Origin: Bacteroidota bacterium
GTDB lineage: Bacteria; Bacteroidota; Ignavibacteria; UBA10030; UBA8401
DNA length: 45,958 nt
Reading direction: 5' to 3'
NCBI GenBank assembly: GCA_020052095.1
Contig: JAGVPT010000236.1
Location: 1 to 45,958 of the forward strand
How positions within the stretch are numbered: position 1 is the stretch's first letter; every line of letters begins with the position of its first letter. Below, piece by piece: positions 18,847 to 28,420 of the stretch. The translations under genes were made by a program, and so were the position numbers. The notes under the pieces are model-generated. The model worked only from the letters and a program-made list of their open reading frames with translations, was not told the origin of the DNA and ran no database searches.

Positions 18847-19542
18847 ATGGCAAAGAGAGTACTCAATTGGCTCGCGAAAAATATCCTCTGGATTGCAGCG
18901 TGGTTGTTATGCGCCTCGCTGCGGATAAAGAAAAGCAATGCCTCGTTCTTTGAAGATATTCAACACAGCCAGAAACCATCGGTCATCGGCTTCTGGCATG
19001 GCTCGATGCTTCTTGGATGGTTTCTTCATCGTCCGCGAAAGAACTTTCGCGTTGCCGCATTAGTGAGCCAGAGTGAAGACGGAGAAATACTTTCGGCAAC
19101 ATTGAAGCGCTGGGGCTATACAATGATTCGCGGTTCGAGCCACGTTGGCGGAAGAGAAGCTATGCGGTTGATGGTCGATGCAGTGTCGGAAGGCAATTCC
19201 CTCTGCATCACGCCCGACGGCCCGACGGGTCCGCGGCATGAGATGAAAATGGGGGCGGTCCGTGCAGCGCAGCGAGCAAACGTACCGTTGTTTTTGGTTG
19301 GTATCGCGGTCAAGGAGAAAACAAATTTGGAAAGCTGGGATCAATTTGAGATACCGATGCCGTTCGCGAAAGTGAGCGTCTGGTACAGCGACCCGATCAC
19401 CGTTCCACAAGAATTGCGCGATGAAGCGCTCGTGAATTTCTTGCGTTCGACCCAAATGCAATTGCAGGAGTTGAATTCGAAAGCCGGGCAATCACTGGCC
19501 GCGGCCGAAACAGGACTCTCTGGAAAACGAATGGCAGGATGA
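18847..19542 (+). CDS. DUF374-type lysophospholipid acyltransferase-like protein, probable lipid A acyltransferase
   Basis: This 231-residue protein has an N-terminal hydrophobic segment. The DUF374 motifs are GFWHGSMLLG, VSQSEDGE, RGSSHVGGREA and ITPDGPTGPRHEM. The His of FWHG and the PDGPTGPR loop correspond to the LPLAT catalytic and phosphate-binding blocks. Its position between lpxB and lpxK suggests that it adds a secondary acyl chain to lipid A or its precursor; this is inference from context. I chose ATG 18847, which has AAAGGA six bases upstream. A GTG at 18829 overlapping the lpxB stop would add six residues. The stop overlaps lpxK by four bases. Confidence 0.8.
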   Translation: MAKRVLNWLAKNILWIAAWLLCASLRIKKSNASFFEDIQHSQKPSVIGFWHGSMLLGWFLHRPRKNFRVAALVSQSEDGEILSATLKRWGYTMIRGSSHVGGREAMRLMVDAVSEGNSLCITPDGPTGPRHEMKMGAVRAAQRANVPLFLVGIAVKEKTNLESWDQFEIPMPFAKVSVWYSDPITVPQELRDEALVNFLRSTQMQLQELNSKAGQSLAAAETGLSGKRMAG

Positions 19543-20594
19543 AACCAGTTGCGGCATTAGTACCGTTATCGTGGATCTATGGATGCGGGGTAGTACTTAG
19601 AAATCTCTTTTTTGACCAGGAGATGTTTCATGCCGAGCATGTCGGCGTGCCGGTCATCTCGGTCGGCAATATTTCTGCGGGAGGAACCGGAAAGACTCCG
19701 GTTGTCGAATCGATAGCGAGGACTCTTGCGGAGAAGGGCATCCTCGCGGGAATCATCAGCAGAGGCTATAAGAGATCGACTCGTGGGTTGGTAGCGGTTT
19801 CAGATGGAAAATCATTGAAGGTGACGGCGCAGGAATCGGGAGACGAGCCGCACCAACTGGCAATGCATTTGCCGCAAACAGTTATCGTGGTGGATGAGCA
19901 GCGTGTGCGGGGCGCGAGATATGCGGTGAATAGCCTGGGCGTGCAGGCGATTATCCTCGACGATGGATTCCAGCACCGCGCGATCCACCGTGATCTGGAC
20001 ATAGTTGTCATCGATGCGTCGCGGTCGCCCTTCGCGATGCGTATGCTGCCGGCGGGATATCGTCGCGACACGTACAGTTCTTTGAAACGTGGGGACATCG
20101 TTCTTCTCACTAAGGTGAAGCAGACAACTACGGTCGACCGGCTCGAAGAGCGTATCAGAAAATTTTCCGATGCGAAGATTTTCACAAGCACGTTTAGCGT
20201 TGCTGCGTTTCGCAGGGCGAAGACGAAATTCAGTGTGAACCTCGAGAGCGTGAAAGGGAAGAAGGCCGTTGCATTTTGCGGCATCGGTCAGCCCGAGAGC
20301 TTTCGCGCAAGCCTCGAAGAGATCGGCGTCCATGTAGTCTCGCTGATGCCCTTTGAAGACCATCACTCGTATTCGAGATCCGACCTCGCGCGCGTAGCAA
20401 CTGAACAGGAGAAGTTGTCCGCGGAGTACATCGTTACGACGGAAAAGGACATGGCGCGGCTCTCCGGCTCGGCGTCGGGAGATTTCTTGGAAAAGAATCC
20501 GGTATTCTATGTCGAGATGAGGACGGAAATTCATCAACAGAAAGAATGGGATGCATTGATGCTTTCGACGATAAAAAAGAAAAACGGACAATGA
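19539..20594 (+). CDS. lpxK: Tetraacyldisaccharide 4'-kinase
   Basis: It phosphorylates the 4' position of the lipid A disaccharide at the inner membrane. The 351-residue protein has a hydrophobic N-terminus and an unusual P-loop, GNISAGGTGKTP (K52). The LDDGFQHR motif, with the catalytic Asp of the family, precedes VIDASRSPF. It starts in the ATGA overlap with the acyltransferase and ends in an ATGA overlap with the next gene, so expression is tightly coupled. Confidence 0.95.
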   Translation: MKPVAALVPLSWIYGCGVVLRNLFFDQEMFHAEHVGVPVISVGNISAGGTGKTPVVESIARTLAEKGILAGIISRGYKRSTRGLVAVSDGKSLKVTAQESGDEPHQLAMHLPQTVIVVDEQRVRGARYAVNSLGVQAIILDDGFQHRAIHRDLDIVVIDASRSPFAMRMLPAGYRRDTYSSLKRGDIVLLTKVKQTTTVDRLEERIRKFSDAKIFTSTFSVAAFRRAKTKFSVNLESVKGKKAVAFCGIGQPESFRASLEEIGVHVVSLMPFEDHHSYSRSDLARVATEQEKLSAEYIVTTEKDMARLSGSASGDFLEKNPVFYVEMRTEIHQQKEWDALMLSTIKKKNGQ

Positions 20595-21331
20595 AAATTG
20601 CTCTCACGAAAAATTCGTCGAACGAAGAGAAATTTGGGAAATACAAGAACTGGCTGCTGCGCTTTAATCCATTGATTGAGTTCTACGAATTATCGCATGA
20701 GCAGGGTCGGATGGATGACATTGACGGGTGCGATGGATTGCTCCTCACGGGAGGCGGCGATGTCCACCCGAATTCCTACGGAAACAAGGACGCACATGCC
20801 AACTCGAAGGAAACCGATGAACGGCGCGACAAATTTGAATTCAGTCTCATCGACCGGGCGCTCGCCGGTAAATTGCCGATCCTCGGAATTTGCCGCGGCA
20901 TGCAATCGATGAATGTACATCTCGGAGGGACCCTCCATGTTGATCTAGAATCCGCCGGTTTTGCGCGGCATACCGAAAAAGATGGGAAGGAAAATCGTCA
21001 TCAAGTGAAAATCGAATCGCGATCGTTTCTCGAAAGCGTTGCGGGAGTGGATTCGACCGAAGTGAATTCATCCCACCATCAGGGTGCCGACAAAGTGGGG
21101 ACGGGTTTGAGAGTCAGCGCGCGTTCGGAGGATGGCGTGATCGAGGCGATGGAATGGGCGGATCCGGAAGGAAAGCCGTTCCTCCTTCTGGTCCAGTGGC
21201 ATCCTGAACGGATGAAGGACACATATAATCCCCTGGCAGAAAAAGTCGGGAGGATTTTTTTGGAAGAAGTGAAAAAGCACCAAAGAACCAATCACTTTAA
21301 TGAAGTAAAAATAAAAACAATACTCACGTAG
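20591..21331 (+). CDS. Gamma-glutamyl-gamma-aminobutyrate hydrolase family protein (peptidase C26)
   Basis: This 246-residue class I glutamine-amidotransferase-like hydrolase probably cleaves a gamma-glutamyl amide (PuuD-type). Visible are LLLTGGGDVHPNSYG, the nucleophile elbow GICRGMQS (Cys101) and VQWHPERM supplying H204 and E206. I chose ATG 20591, which overlaps the lpxK stop as ATGA; a longer in-frame opening upstream lies within lpxK. It is the last gene of the operon that begins at 10201. A link to lipid A is not evident, so it may simply be a passenger. Confidence 0.8.
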   Translation: MKIALTKNSSNEEKFGKYKNWLLRFNPLIEFYELSHEQGRMDDIDGCDGLLLTGGGDVHPNSYGNKDAHANSKETDERRDKFEFSLIDRALAGKLPILGICRGMQSMNVHLGGTLHVDLESAGFARHTEKDGKENRHQVKIESRSFLESVAGVDSTEVNSSHHQGADKVGTGLRVSARSEDGVIEAMEWADPEGKPFLLLVQWHPERMKDTYNPLAEKVGRIFLEEVKKHQRTNHFNEVKIKTILT

Positions 21332-21373
21332 ACATACAATTCACTCTATAATTAAGAAGAAAGAATTAGAACG

Positions 21374-24106
21374 ATGGCTAAATATGTTTATTTCTTCGGC
21401 AAAGGAAAAGCCGAAGGCAAGGCGGAAATGAAAAGCCTTCTCGGCGGCAAAGGCGCAAACCTAGCGGAGATGACGAATATCGGGTTGCCGGTGCCGGCGG
21501 GTTTTACAATTTCAACGGAAGTCTGCACGTACTATTACGCGAATAAAAGGTCGTATCCGAAGTCGCTTCAATCAGAAGTGAAGAAAGCAATTGCGAAAAT
21601 TGAAAAGGCAATGGGGGCGACGGTGGGGGATGTGAAGAACCCGCTTCTCGTCTCCGTCCGCTCCGGTGCTCGCGCCTCCATGCCCGGGATGATGGATACC
21701 ATTTTAAACCTCGGCCTGAACGACGAAGTAGCCGAAGGCCTGGTGAAGAAAACAAACAATCCGCGGTTCGTCTACGATTCGTATCGTCGCTTTGTCCAGA
21801 TGTACGGCGACGTTGTGCTCGGGTTGAAGCCGGTGCACAAGGACGAGATCGATCCATTCGAAGTGATCATCGAAGCAAAAAAGAAGTCCAGAGGAGTCCA
21901 TCTTGACACGGAATTGACCGCGGACGATTTGAAAGACCTCGTCTCGCTCTTCAAGATAGCGATCAAAGATAAAACCGGGAGCGATTTTCCGCAGGATCCG
22001 ATGACTCAATTATGGGGCGCAATGGGCGCCGTGTTCGGTTCGTGGAACAACGACCGGGCGATCGCATACCGTAAAATGTACGACATCCCCGAATCGTGGG
22101 GCACAGCGGTCAATATTCAATCGATGGTGTTCGGCAACATGGGTGATGATTCCGGCACCGGTGTTGCGTTTACGCGTGATGCCGCGACGGGAGAAAATGT
22201 TTTTTACGGCGAATACTTGATGAATGCACAAGGCGAAGACGTCGTCGCAGGGACGCGCACGCCGCTTCCGATGTCCCAGCTCGCGAAAGACAATCCGACT
22301 ATCTACGGACAGCTTGATAAGATCCGGAAGAAACTCGAAAAACACTATCGCGAGATGAACGACATCGAGTTCACCATTCAACAAGGTAAATTGTACATGC
22401 TGCAATGCCGGACCGGAAAACGGACGGCGTTTGCCGCAATCCGCATTGCCGTCGATATGGTCGAAGAAAAGCTCATTACGGACAAAGAAGCATTGAAGAG
22501 AATTGACCCCGAGCAGCTGAACCAACTGCTTCGCCCCGTGTTCGATCTGAAAGAAAAGGAAAGTGCCGTAAAGAGCGGGCGGCTGCTCGCCAAAGGCCTG
22601 AACGCTGGTCCCGGCGCCGCAACGGGAAGAGTCGTGTTCAACGCACCGGATGCGGAAGCGTGGAAGAAACGGGGAGAACTCGTGATCCTGACGCGCATTG
22701 AAACGTCTCCCGAAGACATCAAGGGCATGGACGCTGCAGAAGGTATTCTCACCGCACGCGGCGGCATGACTTCCCACGCAGCACTTGTCGCGCGCCAAAT
22801 GGGAAAAGTATGCGTCGCCGGATGCGCGGCGCTCGATATCGACTACTCGACGCACACGATGAAAGTGAAAGGAAAATTGATCAGGGAAGGCGATTGGATT
22901 TCTCTCGACGGAACCACGGGCGAGGTGATTGAAGGGAAGGTCCCGACCAAGCCCTCCGAAGTCCTTCAGGTGTTGGTGGACAAATCTCTTGCTCCGAAAG
23001 AAGCTCCCATCTATCAAGAGTACGCGAAAATAATGGCATGGGCGGACAAGTATCGTCGATTGAAGATCAGGACCAACGCCGACCTACCGGACCAGGCGCT
23101 CAATGCTGTCGCGTTTGGCGCAGAAGGGATCGGGCTTTGCAGAACGGAACATATGTTCTTTGGTGAAGGGAAAATCGGTCCGATGCGTGAAATGATTCTG
23201 GCCGATACCGTACAAGAGAGGAAAGCCGCGCTTGCGAAACTCCTCCCGCTGCAGCGATCGGACTTCGAAGGTATCTTTGAGGCGATGAACGGGCGTCCGG
23301 TCACGATCCGCACCATCGATCCGCCCCTTCATGAATTCGTTCCACACGAAGAAGCAGCACAGCGCCAGCTCGCCGCACAGATCGGCATCACGTATGAGAA
23401 AGTGCATCACCGCGTTGAAAGTCTGCACGAATTCAACCCGATGCTTGGATTCCGCGGATGCCGTCTCGGGATCATCTTCCCCGAGATCACGGAGATGCAG
23501 TCGCGCGCGATTTTTGAAGCCGCGGCAAATATTCAGGCGAAGGGAATCAAGGTCGAACCCGAAGTGATGATTCCGCTCGTCGGAAACGTGAAAGAGCTGG
23601 AGCACCAGGAAAAGATCGTTCGACGCGTCGCAGATGAAGTGATGAAAGAAAAAGGAGTGAAGTTCAGATATCTTGTCGGCACGATGATCGAGATTCCGCG
23701 CGGCGCTATCACGGCAGATGAAATTGCCACCGTTGCGGAGTTCTTCAGCTTCGGCACTAACGATCTGACGCAGACAACGTTGGGCGTGAGCCGCGACGAT
23801 GCGGCCCGGTTCCTTGTTCCGTACGTTGAAAAGGAGATCTACCCGAAGGATCCGTTCGAAGTGCTGGATCGAGTCGGGGTCGGTGCATTGATGAAGATTG
23901 CGATCGAAAAAGGCCGCTCCGTGCGTTCCGATCTGAAAGTCGGAATATGCGGCGAACATGGCGGTGATCCGTCAAGCGTCGAGTTCTGCCATGAGATCAA
24001 CCAGAACTACGTGAGTTGCTCTCCGTTCCGTGTGCCGATCGCGCGGCTCGCTGCCGCACGCGCTGCGTTGAAAGACGCGCCGGCATCGAAGACGAAAAAG
24101 AAGTAG
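21374..24106 (+). CDS. ppdK: Pyruvate, phosphate dikinase
   Basis: It converts pyruvate + ATP + Pi reversibly to phosphoenolpyruvate + AMP + PPi. The 910-residue protein has the N-terminal ATP-grasp region ([30 protein letters not shown]). The swivelling phosphohistidine domain carries His468 in [11 protein letters not shown]. The C-terminal PEP barrel has [12 protein letters not shown] and [10 protein letters not shown] (Cys859). PEP synthase would lack the PGMMDT block and Pi site. The start ATG has a purine-rich AAGAAGAAAG region upstream. Together with pckA it supports gluconeogenic or pyrophosphate-linked glycolytic flux. Confidence 0.96.
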   Translation: MAKYVYFFGKGKAEGKAEMKSLLGGKGANLAEMTNIGLPVPAGFTISTEVCTYYYANKRSYPKSLQSEVKKAIAKIEKAMGATVGDVKNPLLVSVRSGARASMPGMMDTILNLGLNDEVAEGLVKKTNNPRFVYDSYRRFVQMYGDVVLGLKPVHKDEIDPFEVIIEAKKKSRGVHLDTELTADDLKDLVSLFKIAIKDKTGSDFPQDPMTQLWGAMGAVFGSWNNDRAIAYRKMYDIPESWGTAVNIQSMVFGNMGDDSGTGVAFTRDAATGENVFYGEYLMNAQGEDVVAGTRTPLPMSQLAKDNPTIYGQLDKIRKKLEKHYREMNDIEFTIQQGKLYMLQCRTGKRTAFAAIRIAVDMVEEKLITDKEALKRIDPEQLNQLLRPVFDLKEKESAVKSGRLLAKGLNAGPGAATGRVVFNAPDAEAWKKRGELVILTRIETSPEDIKGMDAAEGILTARGGMTSHAALVARQMGKVCVAGCAALDIDYSTHTMKVKGKLIREGDWISLDGTTGEVIEGKVPTKPSEVLQVLVDKSLAPKEAPIYQEYAKIMAWADKYRRLKIRTNADLPDQALNAVAFGAEGIGLCRTEHMFFGEGKIGPMREMILADTVQERKAALAKLLPLQRSDFEGIFEAMNGRPVTIRTIDPPLHEFVPHEEAAQRQLAAQIGITYEKVHHRVESLHEFNPMLGFRGCRLGIIFPEITEMQSRAIFEAAANIQAKGIKVEPEVMIPLVGNVKELEHQEKIVRRVADEVMKEKGVKFRYLVGTMIEIPRGAITADEIATVAEFFSFGTNDLTQTTLGVSRDDAARFLVPYVEKEIYPKDPFEVLDRVGVGALMKIAIEKGRSVRSDLKVGICGEHGGDPSSVEFCHEINQNYVSCSPFRVPIARLAAARAALKDAPASKTKKK

Positions 24107-24203
24107 ACAGTGAACGGCAAACAGTAGACGGTAATCGGTTGTTGTGATTAGGCGAGGGTTTTCCTTTTTATACTGATTACTGTTTACTGATCACTGATGA
24201 CTG
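24107..24203. repeat. Intergenic inverted repeat of the ACAGTAAACAGTAA word family
   Basis: 24107-24138 and 24172-24203 are imperfect reverse complements (23 of 32 positions) built of CAGTAAACAGT-like words, with a 33-base spacer containing a T-rich run. It lies directly after the ppdK stop and may end transcripts or be a mobile hairpin. Related direct copies occur at 43767-43803. Confidence 0.5.
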
Positions 24204-24278
24204 TAAATAATTCACCCGCTCCCGTAAGAGCGCATGTTCCATTAAAGGGAATGTTTCCCCAGAAAGAAACAGATCACA

Positions 24279-25316
24279 ATGAAACTTTCGGACTTTAAAT
24301 ATCCTTTGCCGCGGAACCTCATCGCAAAGCATCCCGTGTCGCCTCGCGACCGGTCGCGGCTGATGGTATTGAATCGTGCTGATGAATCGATTGAAGAGAT
24401 GCATTTCTACGATATCGCAGCCTACTTCAAGAAGGGGGATTGTCTTGTCGTCAACGAGACGAAAGTATTTCAGGCGCGGCTGTACGGCCGCAAAGAAAAG
24501 ACGAATGCGAAGATCGAAGTATTTCTCCTTCGGCAACTGAATGCGGAGGATAATATTTGGGATGTCATCGTCGACCCTGCCCGGAAAGTACGCATCGGCA
24601 ATAAAATCTATTTCGACAATGGCAACTTGTCCTGCGAAGTGATTGACAATACCACCTCCCGCGGACGGACGGTTCGGTTTAATTATGAGGGAGATTTTTT
24701 CAAATTGATCGAAAAGATCGGAAAGACCCCTCTTCCGTATTATATCAAACGTGATCCGACTGAACGGGATAAAGCGGCGTACCAGACCGTGTACGCAAAG
24801 ACCATCGGTGCCGTTGCCGCTCCGACCGCGGGACTTCACTTCACCAAACCCCTGATTCGAAAACTGGAAAGGAAAGGCGTCAAGGTCGTTCCCGTGCTGC
24901 TTCATATCGGGCTGGGGACATTTCGCACCGTCGAAGTCGAGGACCTGACAAAGCACAAGATGGATTCGGAGTACTACGAAGTGAACGACCACGCTGCGAA
25001 TGTCGTGAACAGGGTAATCGATAATAGAAGCAATGTTTTCGTATGTGGCACAAGCTCGTGTCGCGCTCTTGAGTCGAGCGTGACAACCGACGGACATCTG
25101 AAGCCCAGCCGCGGTTGGACCGACAAATTCATGTTCCCGCCGTACGATTTCAAAATAGCCGATAAACTCATTACCAATTTTCATATGCCGGAGTCGACGC
25201 TGCTGATGCTGACGTCGGCGTTTGGCGACCACGACTTCATTATGCGGGCCTACAAGCTTGGCATAAAAAAGGGCTACCGTTTCTACAGCTACGGCGATGC
25301 CATGATGATTCTCTAA
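24279..25316 (+). CDS. queA: tRNA preQ1(34) S-adenosylmethionine ribosyltransferase-isomerase
   Basis: It transfers and isomerises the ribosyl group of SAM onto 7-aminomethyl-7-deazaguanine in tRNA, forming epoxyqueuosine. The 345-residue length is standard. Motifs include MKLSDFKYPLPRNLIA at the N-terminus, LVVNETKVFQARLYG, GAVAAPTAGLHFT, LHIGLGTFR and HMPESTLLML. It starts a run with the APC permease, ispD and def at short spacing. No other queuosine genes are present. Confidence 0.95.
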   Translation: MKLSDFKYPLPRNLIAKHPVSPRDRSRLMVLNRADESIEEMHFYDIAAYFKKGDCLVVNETKVFQARLYGRKEKTNAKIEVFLLRQLNAEDNIWDVIVDPARKVRIGNKIYFDNGNLSCEVIDNTTSRGRTVRFNYEGDFFKLIEKIGKTPLPYYIKRDPTERDKAAYQTVYAKTIGAVAAPTAGLHFTKPLIRKLERKGVKVVPVLLHIGLGTFRTVEVEDLTKHKMDSEYYEVNDHAANVVNRVIDNRSNVFVCGTSSCRALESSVTTDGHLKPSRGWTDKFMFPPYDFKIADKLITNFHMPESTLLMLTSAFGDHDFIMRAYKLGIKKGYRFYSYGDAMMIL

Positions 25317-25345
25317 GCATTCACTAATTCGTCAACCGTCGTCGT

Positions 25346-27205
25346 ATGTTTACCGAGCGCTTCCTTATCCTCGCCGTCATCAACGTAAGCTTGGCCGCGG
25401 GGTTTGCCTACCTCCTCACGCGAAAAAATCTCCTCGCCTATTTTTCCAACGGCCGATGGTGGTTGACGTGGCTTTCCATTGCGATCATTACGTTGATGGA
25501 CGAGCTGACGTCAATCTTCTATGCGCCGAGCGAAGCCTTCCGCTTCATCGGACTTCATGCGATCGTATACATTGCCGCTACGTCGATCTTAATGCGAATA
25601 CTTTCCACGCGAATGGTGGAGATTGCCGAAATTCTTGAGTCGCATGGAGTGAGGGGGGGAGGGGTGTACTCGTTTTCGTATCTCGTCCTTGGTCCGACCA
25701 TCTCCTTCATTGCCGTCGCATCAATTATCGTCGATTACGTATTGACAGCGAGCATCTCGACCGTGAGTGCCGTTGAAAACGGAATGTCATTCATCCGTCT
25801 CACAACATTCGACAAACTCGCCCTGCAGATGGGAATCGTGTGGCTTGTCGCCGGATTGAATATTCTTGGTATCAAAGAGAATGCAAAATTCACCTTCGGC
25901 ATTTTTGTCATAGCCGCTATCATACTCATCAACTTACTCTCAACAGGGATACTCCATTTGGATTCACAAGCCTGGGGAACACTCGGTTCTAGTTTCACGA
26001 GCGTGGCGCGGAGCTATGATGAAGGCAATTGGTTCAATATGTATTTTCTCATTATTGTTGGAATCTCAAGTTGTATCCTGGCGTACTCCGGTATTGAGTC
26101 GGTGGTGCAGACTGCAAGTTTGGTGAAATCGTGGAAAGACGTCGGCAGAGCATACATTTTTCTTGCGGTAACAACGGGACTCTTCACGCCCATCCTGGCA
26201 GCCATTGTTCTTTCTTCGAACATCAACTTCTCAGCACACGAAACAGACCTTATCACCTATTTTGCGCAAATTGTGGGTGGGATTCAATTTGGGTACGTCG
26301 TTGGAATTCTTGCAAGTGTTTTGCTGATGATGGCGGTGAACACAGCATTTGTGGCGTCGAGTGAACTCGTAGAGCGTGTTGCACACAGATACGGCTTTGG
26401 TTGGATTGTAAAACCCAACAAACGACAATCGTTGTACCGCGTTCATATCGGGAGCGCGCTTTTTTATTCTTTCATTATTATCATCACAGGCGGAAGCCAA
26501 AAAATCTTGGCTGAGATGTACGCGCTGGGCTTGTTGGCGAGTTTCACGATAAACATGGGATGTCTGCTTATTTACCGATATTTTCAAGGCACGAAGGATG
26601 TGCGCGCATACTCCACATCGCGTTCCGGAACATTGCTTCTCTTCACAGTCTTCCTCAGTTGCTTTCTCTACCTGGCGTATCATAAGCCGTACGGCACAGT
26701 GATGTGGGGTACCGTGACCGTTGCCTTCCTCGCCATAGGACTGAAGGTCGCAAAGAAGCGGGCTCCGGAAATTAAGCAAATCAAGCAGACTGATGTTCCC
26801 TTGAACATGATCTTTTCCATCGCGGAAAGCGACATGGAAAACGTCCACATCTATTTTCGGAGGCCGCAAGAAACTAGCGTCGAAGATAAATCGATGACGA
26901 CGGTGTTTATCAGCCTCTATTCACCGCGCCAGGGTATTCCCGAAAAGCTCGCACCAAATCATTACCGGTTTGCGAACCACGGACAAACCCTGTACGATGG
27001 CATGGTTGAAATATTATACGCGTTGGATTATGAGCTTCCCGACAAAAAGATCACAATCCACTTTGGCTGGCCCCTATCCTCGTGGATCGATCGGCTCTCC
27101 ATCGGAGTAATGGTCTTCAGTATCATGCGCCTTCCGAAAGTATTCCCGCGCTTCAATTTCGTGATCGAATATTTCGGCAAGTCAATTATTCCTGCACAGA
27201 AGTGA
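25346..27205 (+). CDS. APC-superfamily permease with a cytoplasmic C-terminal domain
   Basis: The 619-residue protein has about twelve hydrophobic segments in residues 1-475, arranged like amino-acid/polyamine/organocation transporters. GVRGGGVYSFSYLVLGP corresponds to the first broken helix region of the family. The last 140 residues are soluble and include AESDMENVHIYFRRP and VFISLYSPRQG; I do not recognise this domain. The substrate cannot be told from sequence. It starts 29 bp after queA, and ispD follows within a few bases. Confidence 0.75.
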   Translation: MFTERFLILAVINVSLAAGFAYLLTRKNLLAYFSNGRWWLTWLSIAIITLMDELTSIFYAPSEAFRFIGLHAIVYIAATSILMRILSTRMVEIAEILESHGVRGGGVYSFSYLVLGPTISFIAVASIIVDYVLTASISTVSAVENGMSFIRLTTFDKLALQMGIVWLVAGLNILGIKENAKFTFGIFVIAAIILINLLSTGILHLDSQAWGTLGSSFTSVARSYDEGNWFNMYFLIIVGISSCILAYSGIESVVQTASLVKSWKDVGRAYIFLAVTTGLFTPILAAIVLSSNINFSAHETDLITYFAQIVGGIQFGYVVGILASVLLMMAVNTAFVASSELVERVAHRYGFGWIVKPNKRQSLYRVHIGSALFYSFIIIITGGSQKILAEMYALGLLASFTINMGCLLIYRYFQGTKDVRAYSTSRSGTLLLFTVFLSCFLYLAYHKPYGTVMWGTVTVAFLAIGLKVAKKRAPEIKQIKQTDVPLNMIFSIAESDMENVHIYFRRPQETSVEDKSMTTVFISLYSPRQGIPEKLAPNHYRFANHGQTLYDGMVEILYALDYELPDKKITIHFGWPLSSWIDRLSIGVMVFSIMRLPKVFPRFNFVIEYFGKSIIPAQK

Positions 27206-27211
27206 GTGACA

Positions 27212-27901
27212 ATGTTCACGAGCGTTATCATACCGGCAGCGGGTTTCGGGGAACGCATGGGCGCGGCGGTGAGCAAGCAATTCCTATCCCTCCACGGTAA
27301 ACCGATCCTAGTGTACACGCTGGAACGCTTCCAGCGCTGCACTGCGGTTGACGAAATCATCGTCGCTGCGCAGCCTGCAACTCATGCTCAGATCGAATTT
27401 CTGATTAAGGAGTTTCATCTCTCCAAAGTATCGAAAATCGTGGAAGGTGGACGACGTCGTCAGGATTCTGTGAACAGCGCACTCCGGCATGTCAGCCCCA
27501 AATCGGACATCGTCGTTATCCACGATGGCGTCCGTCCATTCATTCAGCAAAAAGTCATCCTTGAATCTATTGAGCAGGCAAAGATGTTCTCAGCGGCCGT
27601 CGTAGCCGTGCGCGTCAAGGATACGGTGAAAGTCGGAAACGAAGAGGGACGTTTTCAGAAGACACTCGACCGCTCGGCGCTCTGGATGGCACAGACCCCT
27701 CAGACATTTCAGAAACAGCTCCTTCTCGATGCATACGAAAAAGCGAACCGCGAGAATATTGAGGCCACCGATGATGCCTCGCTGGTGGAATTGTTGAATG
27801 TTCATCCGGCGATTGTTCAGGGGAGCTTCGACAATATCAAAATCACGACGCCCGACGACCTGGATTTCGCGAATCTCATCGCGCGCCGGTTCAAAGACTA
27901 G
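27212..27901 (+). CDS. ispD: 2-C-methyl-D-erythritol 4-phosphate cytidylyltransferase
   Basis: It makes CDP-methylerythritol in the non-mevalonate isoprenoid pathway. The 229-residue Rossmann-like protein has IIPAAGFGERMG (R15) and K22 in VSKQF, matching the catalytic Arg/Lys of the family. HDGVRPFI, QTPQTFQ and ATDDASLVE follow. I prefer ATG 27212; GTG 27206 would add two residues. It lies six bases after the permease stop, with no ispF fusion or neighbour. Confidence 0.93.
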   Translation: MFTSVIIPAAGFGERMGAAVSKQFLSLHGKPILVYTLERFQRCTAVDEIIVAAQPATHAQIEFLIKEFHLSKVSKIVEGGRRRQDSVNSALRHVSPKSDIVVIHDGVRPFIQQKVILESIEQAKMFSAAVVAVRVKDTVKVGNEEGRFQKTLDRSALWMAQTPQTFQKQLLLDAYEKANRENIEATDDASLVELLNVHPAIVQGSFDNIKITTPDDLDFANLIARRFKD

Positions 27902-27919
27902 CGCTGATCGGGCTTTCCT

Positions 27920-28420
27920 ATGGCTGTGCGAAAAATACTCCTCCTCGGCAATCCCATCCTCCGCACACGCTGTTCGGCGGTGAAAGAATTCTCTTCGAAA
28001 GAAACACAAAGGACAATCGTAGACCTCCGTGACACGCTCGACGAATTTCGAAATCGCCATGGATTTGGGAGAGGTATTGCCGCACCGCAGATTGGTGCAA
28101 CGCCGAGTATCATTTTCATACGATTGGGTGGGCTCGACGCCGTCATCAATCCGAAGGTCATCAAGAGGAGCACACAAATGATTGAATTGTGGGACGACTG
28201 CTTCTCCTTTCCTGATATTCTCGTGAAGGTGAGGCGCCACAAAAGGATTGAAATTTCTTATGTCGATGAATCGGGAGAGCGAAAAACCCTAAAAGCAGCA
28301 GATGCTATTTCCGAATTGTTGCAGCATGAAATTGACCATATCAACGGCGTTTTGGCAATCGACCGGGCGATACGCAAACGAGACATAATACTCAGGAGTG
28401 AATTTCCAAGGTTGTCTTGA
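27920..28420 (+). CDS. def: Peptide deformylase, with divergent motif II
   Basis: It removes the formyl group from nascent N-terminal methionine. The 166-residue protein has motif I GRGIAAPQIG (Q57) and motif III QHEIDH (H136, E137, H140), which provide two metal ligands and the catalytic Glu. The usual motif II EGCLS is WDDCFSFPD here: the metal ligand Cys94 is kept but the Glu-Gly before it is Asp-Asp. This suggests a divergent, probably type III-like deformylase that could differ in substrate. It lies 18 bp after ispD. Confidence 0.85.
   Translation: MAVRKILLLGNPILRTRCSAVKEFSSKETQRTIVDLRDTLDEFRNRHGFGRGIAAPQIGATPSIIFIRLGGLDAVINPKVIKRSTQMIELWDDCFSFPDILVKVRRHKRIEISYVDESGERKTLKAADAISELLQHEIDHINGVLAIDRAIRKRDIILRSEFPRLS

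Noticed and set aside
20546-20590. Longer N-terminus of the C26 hydrolase starting within lpxK
   Set aside because: The ATG at 20591 overlaps the lpxK stop as ATGA, the coupling pattern used throughout this operon, and begins the expected beta strand.
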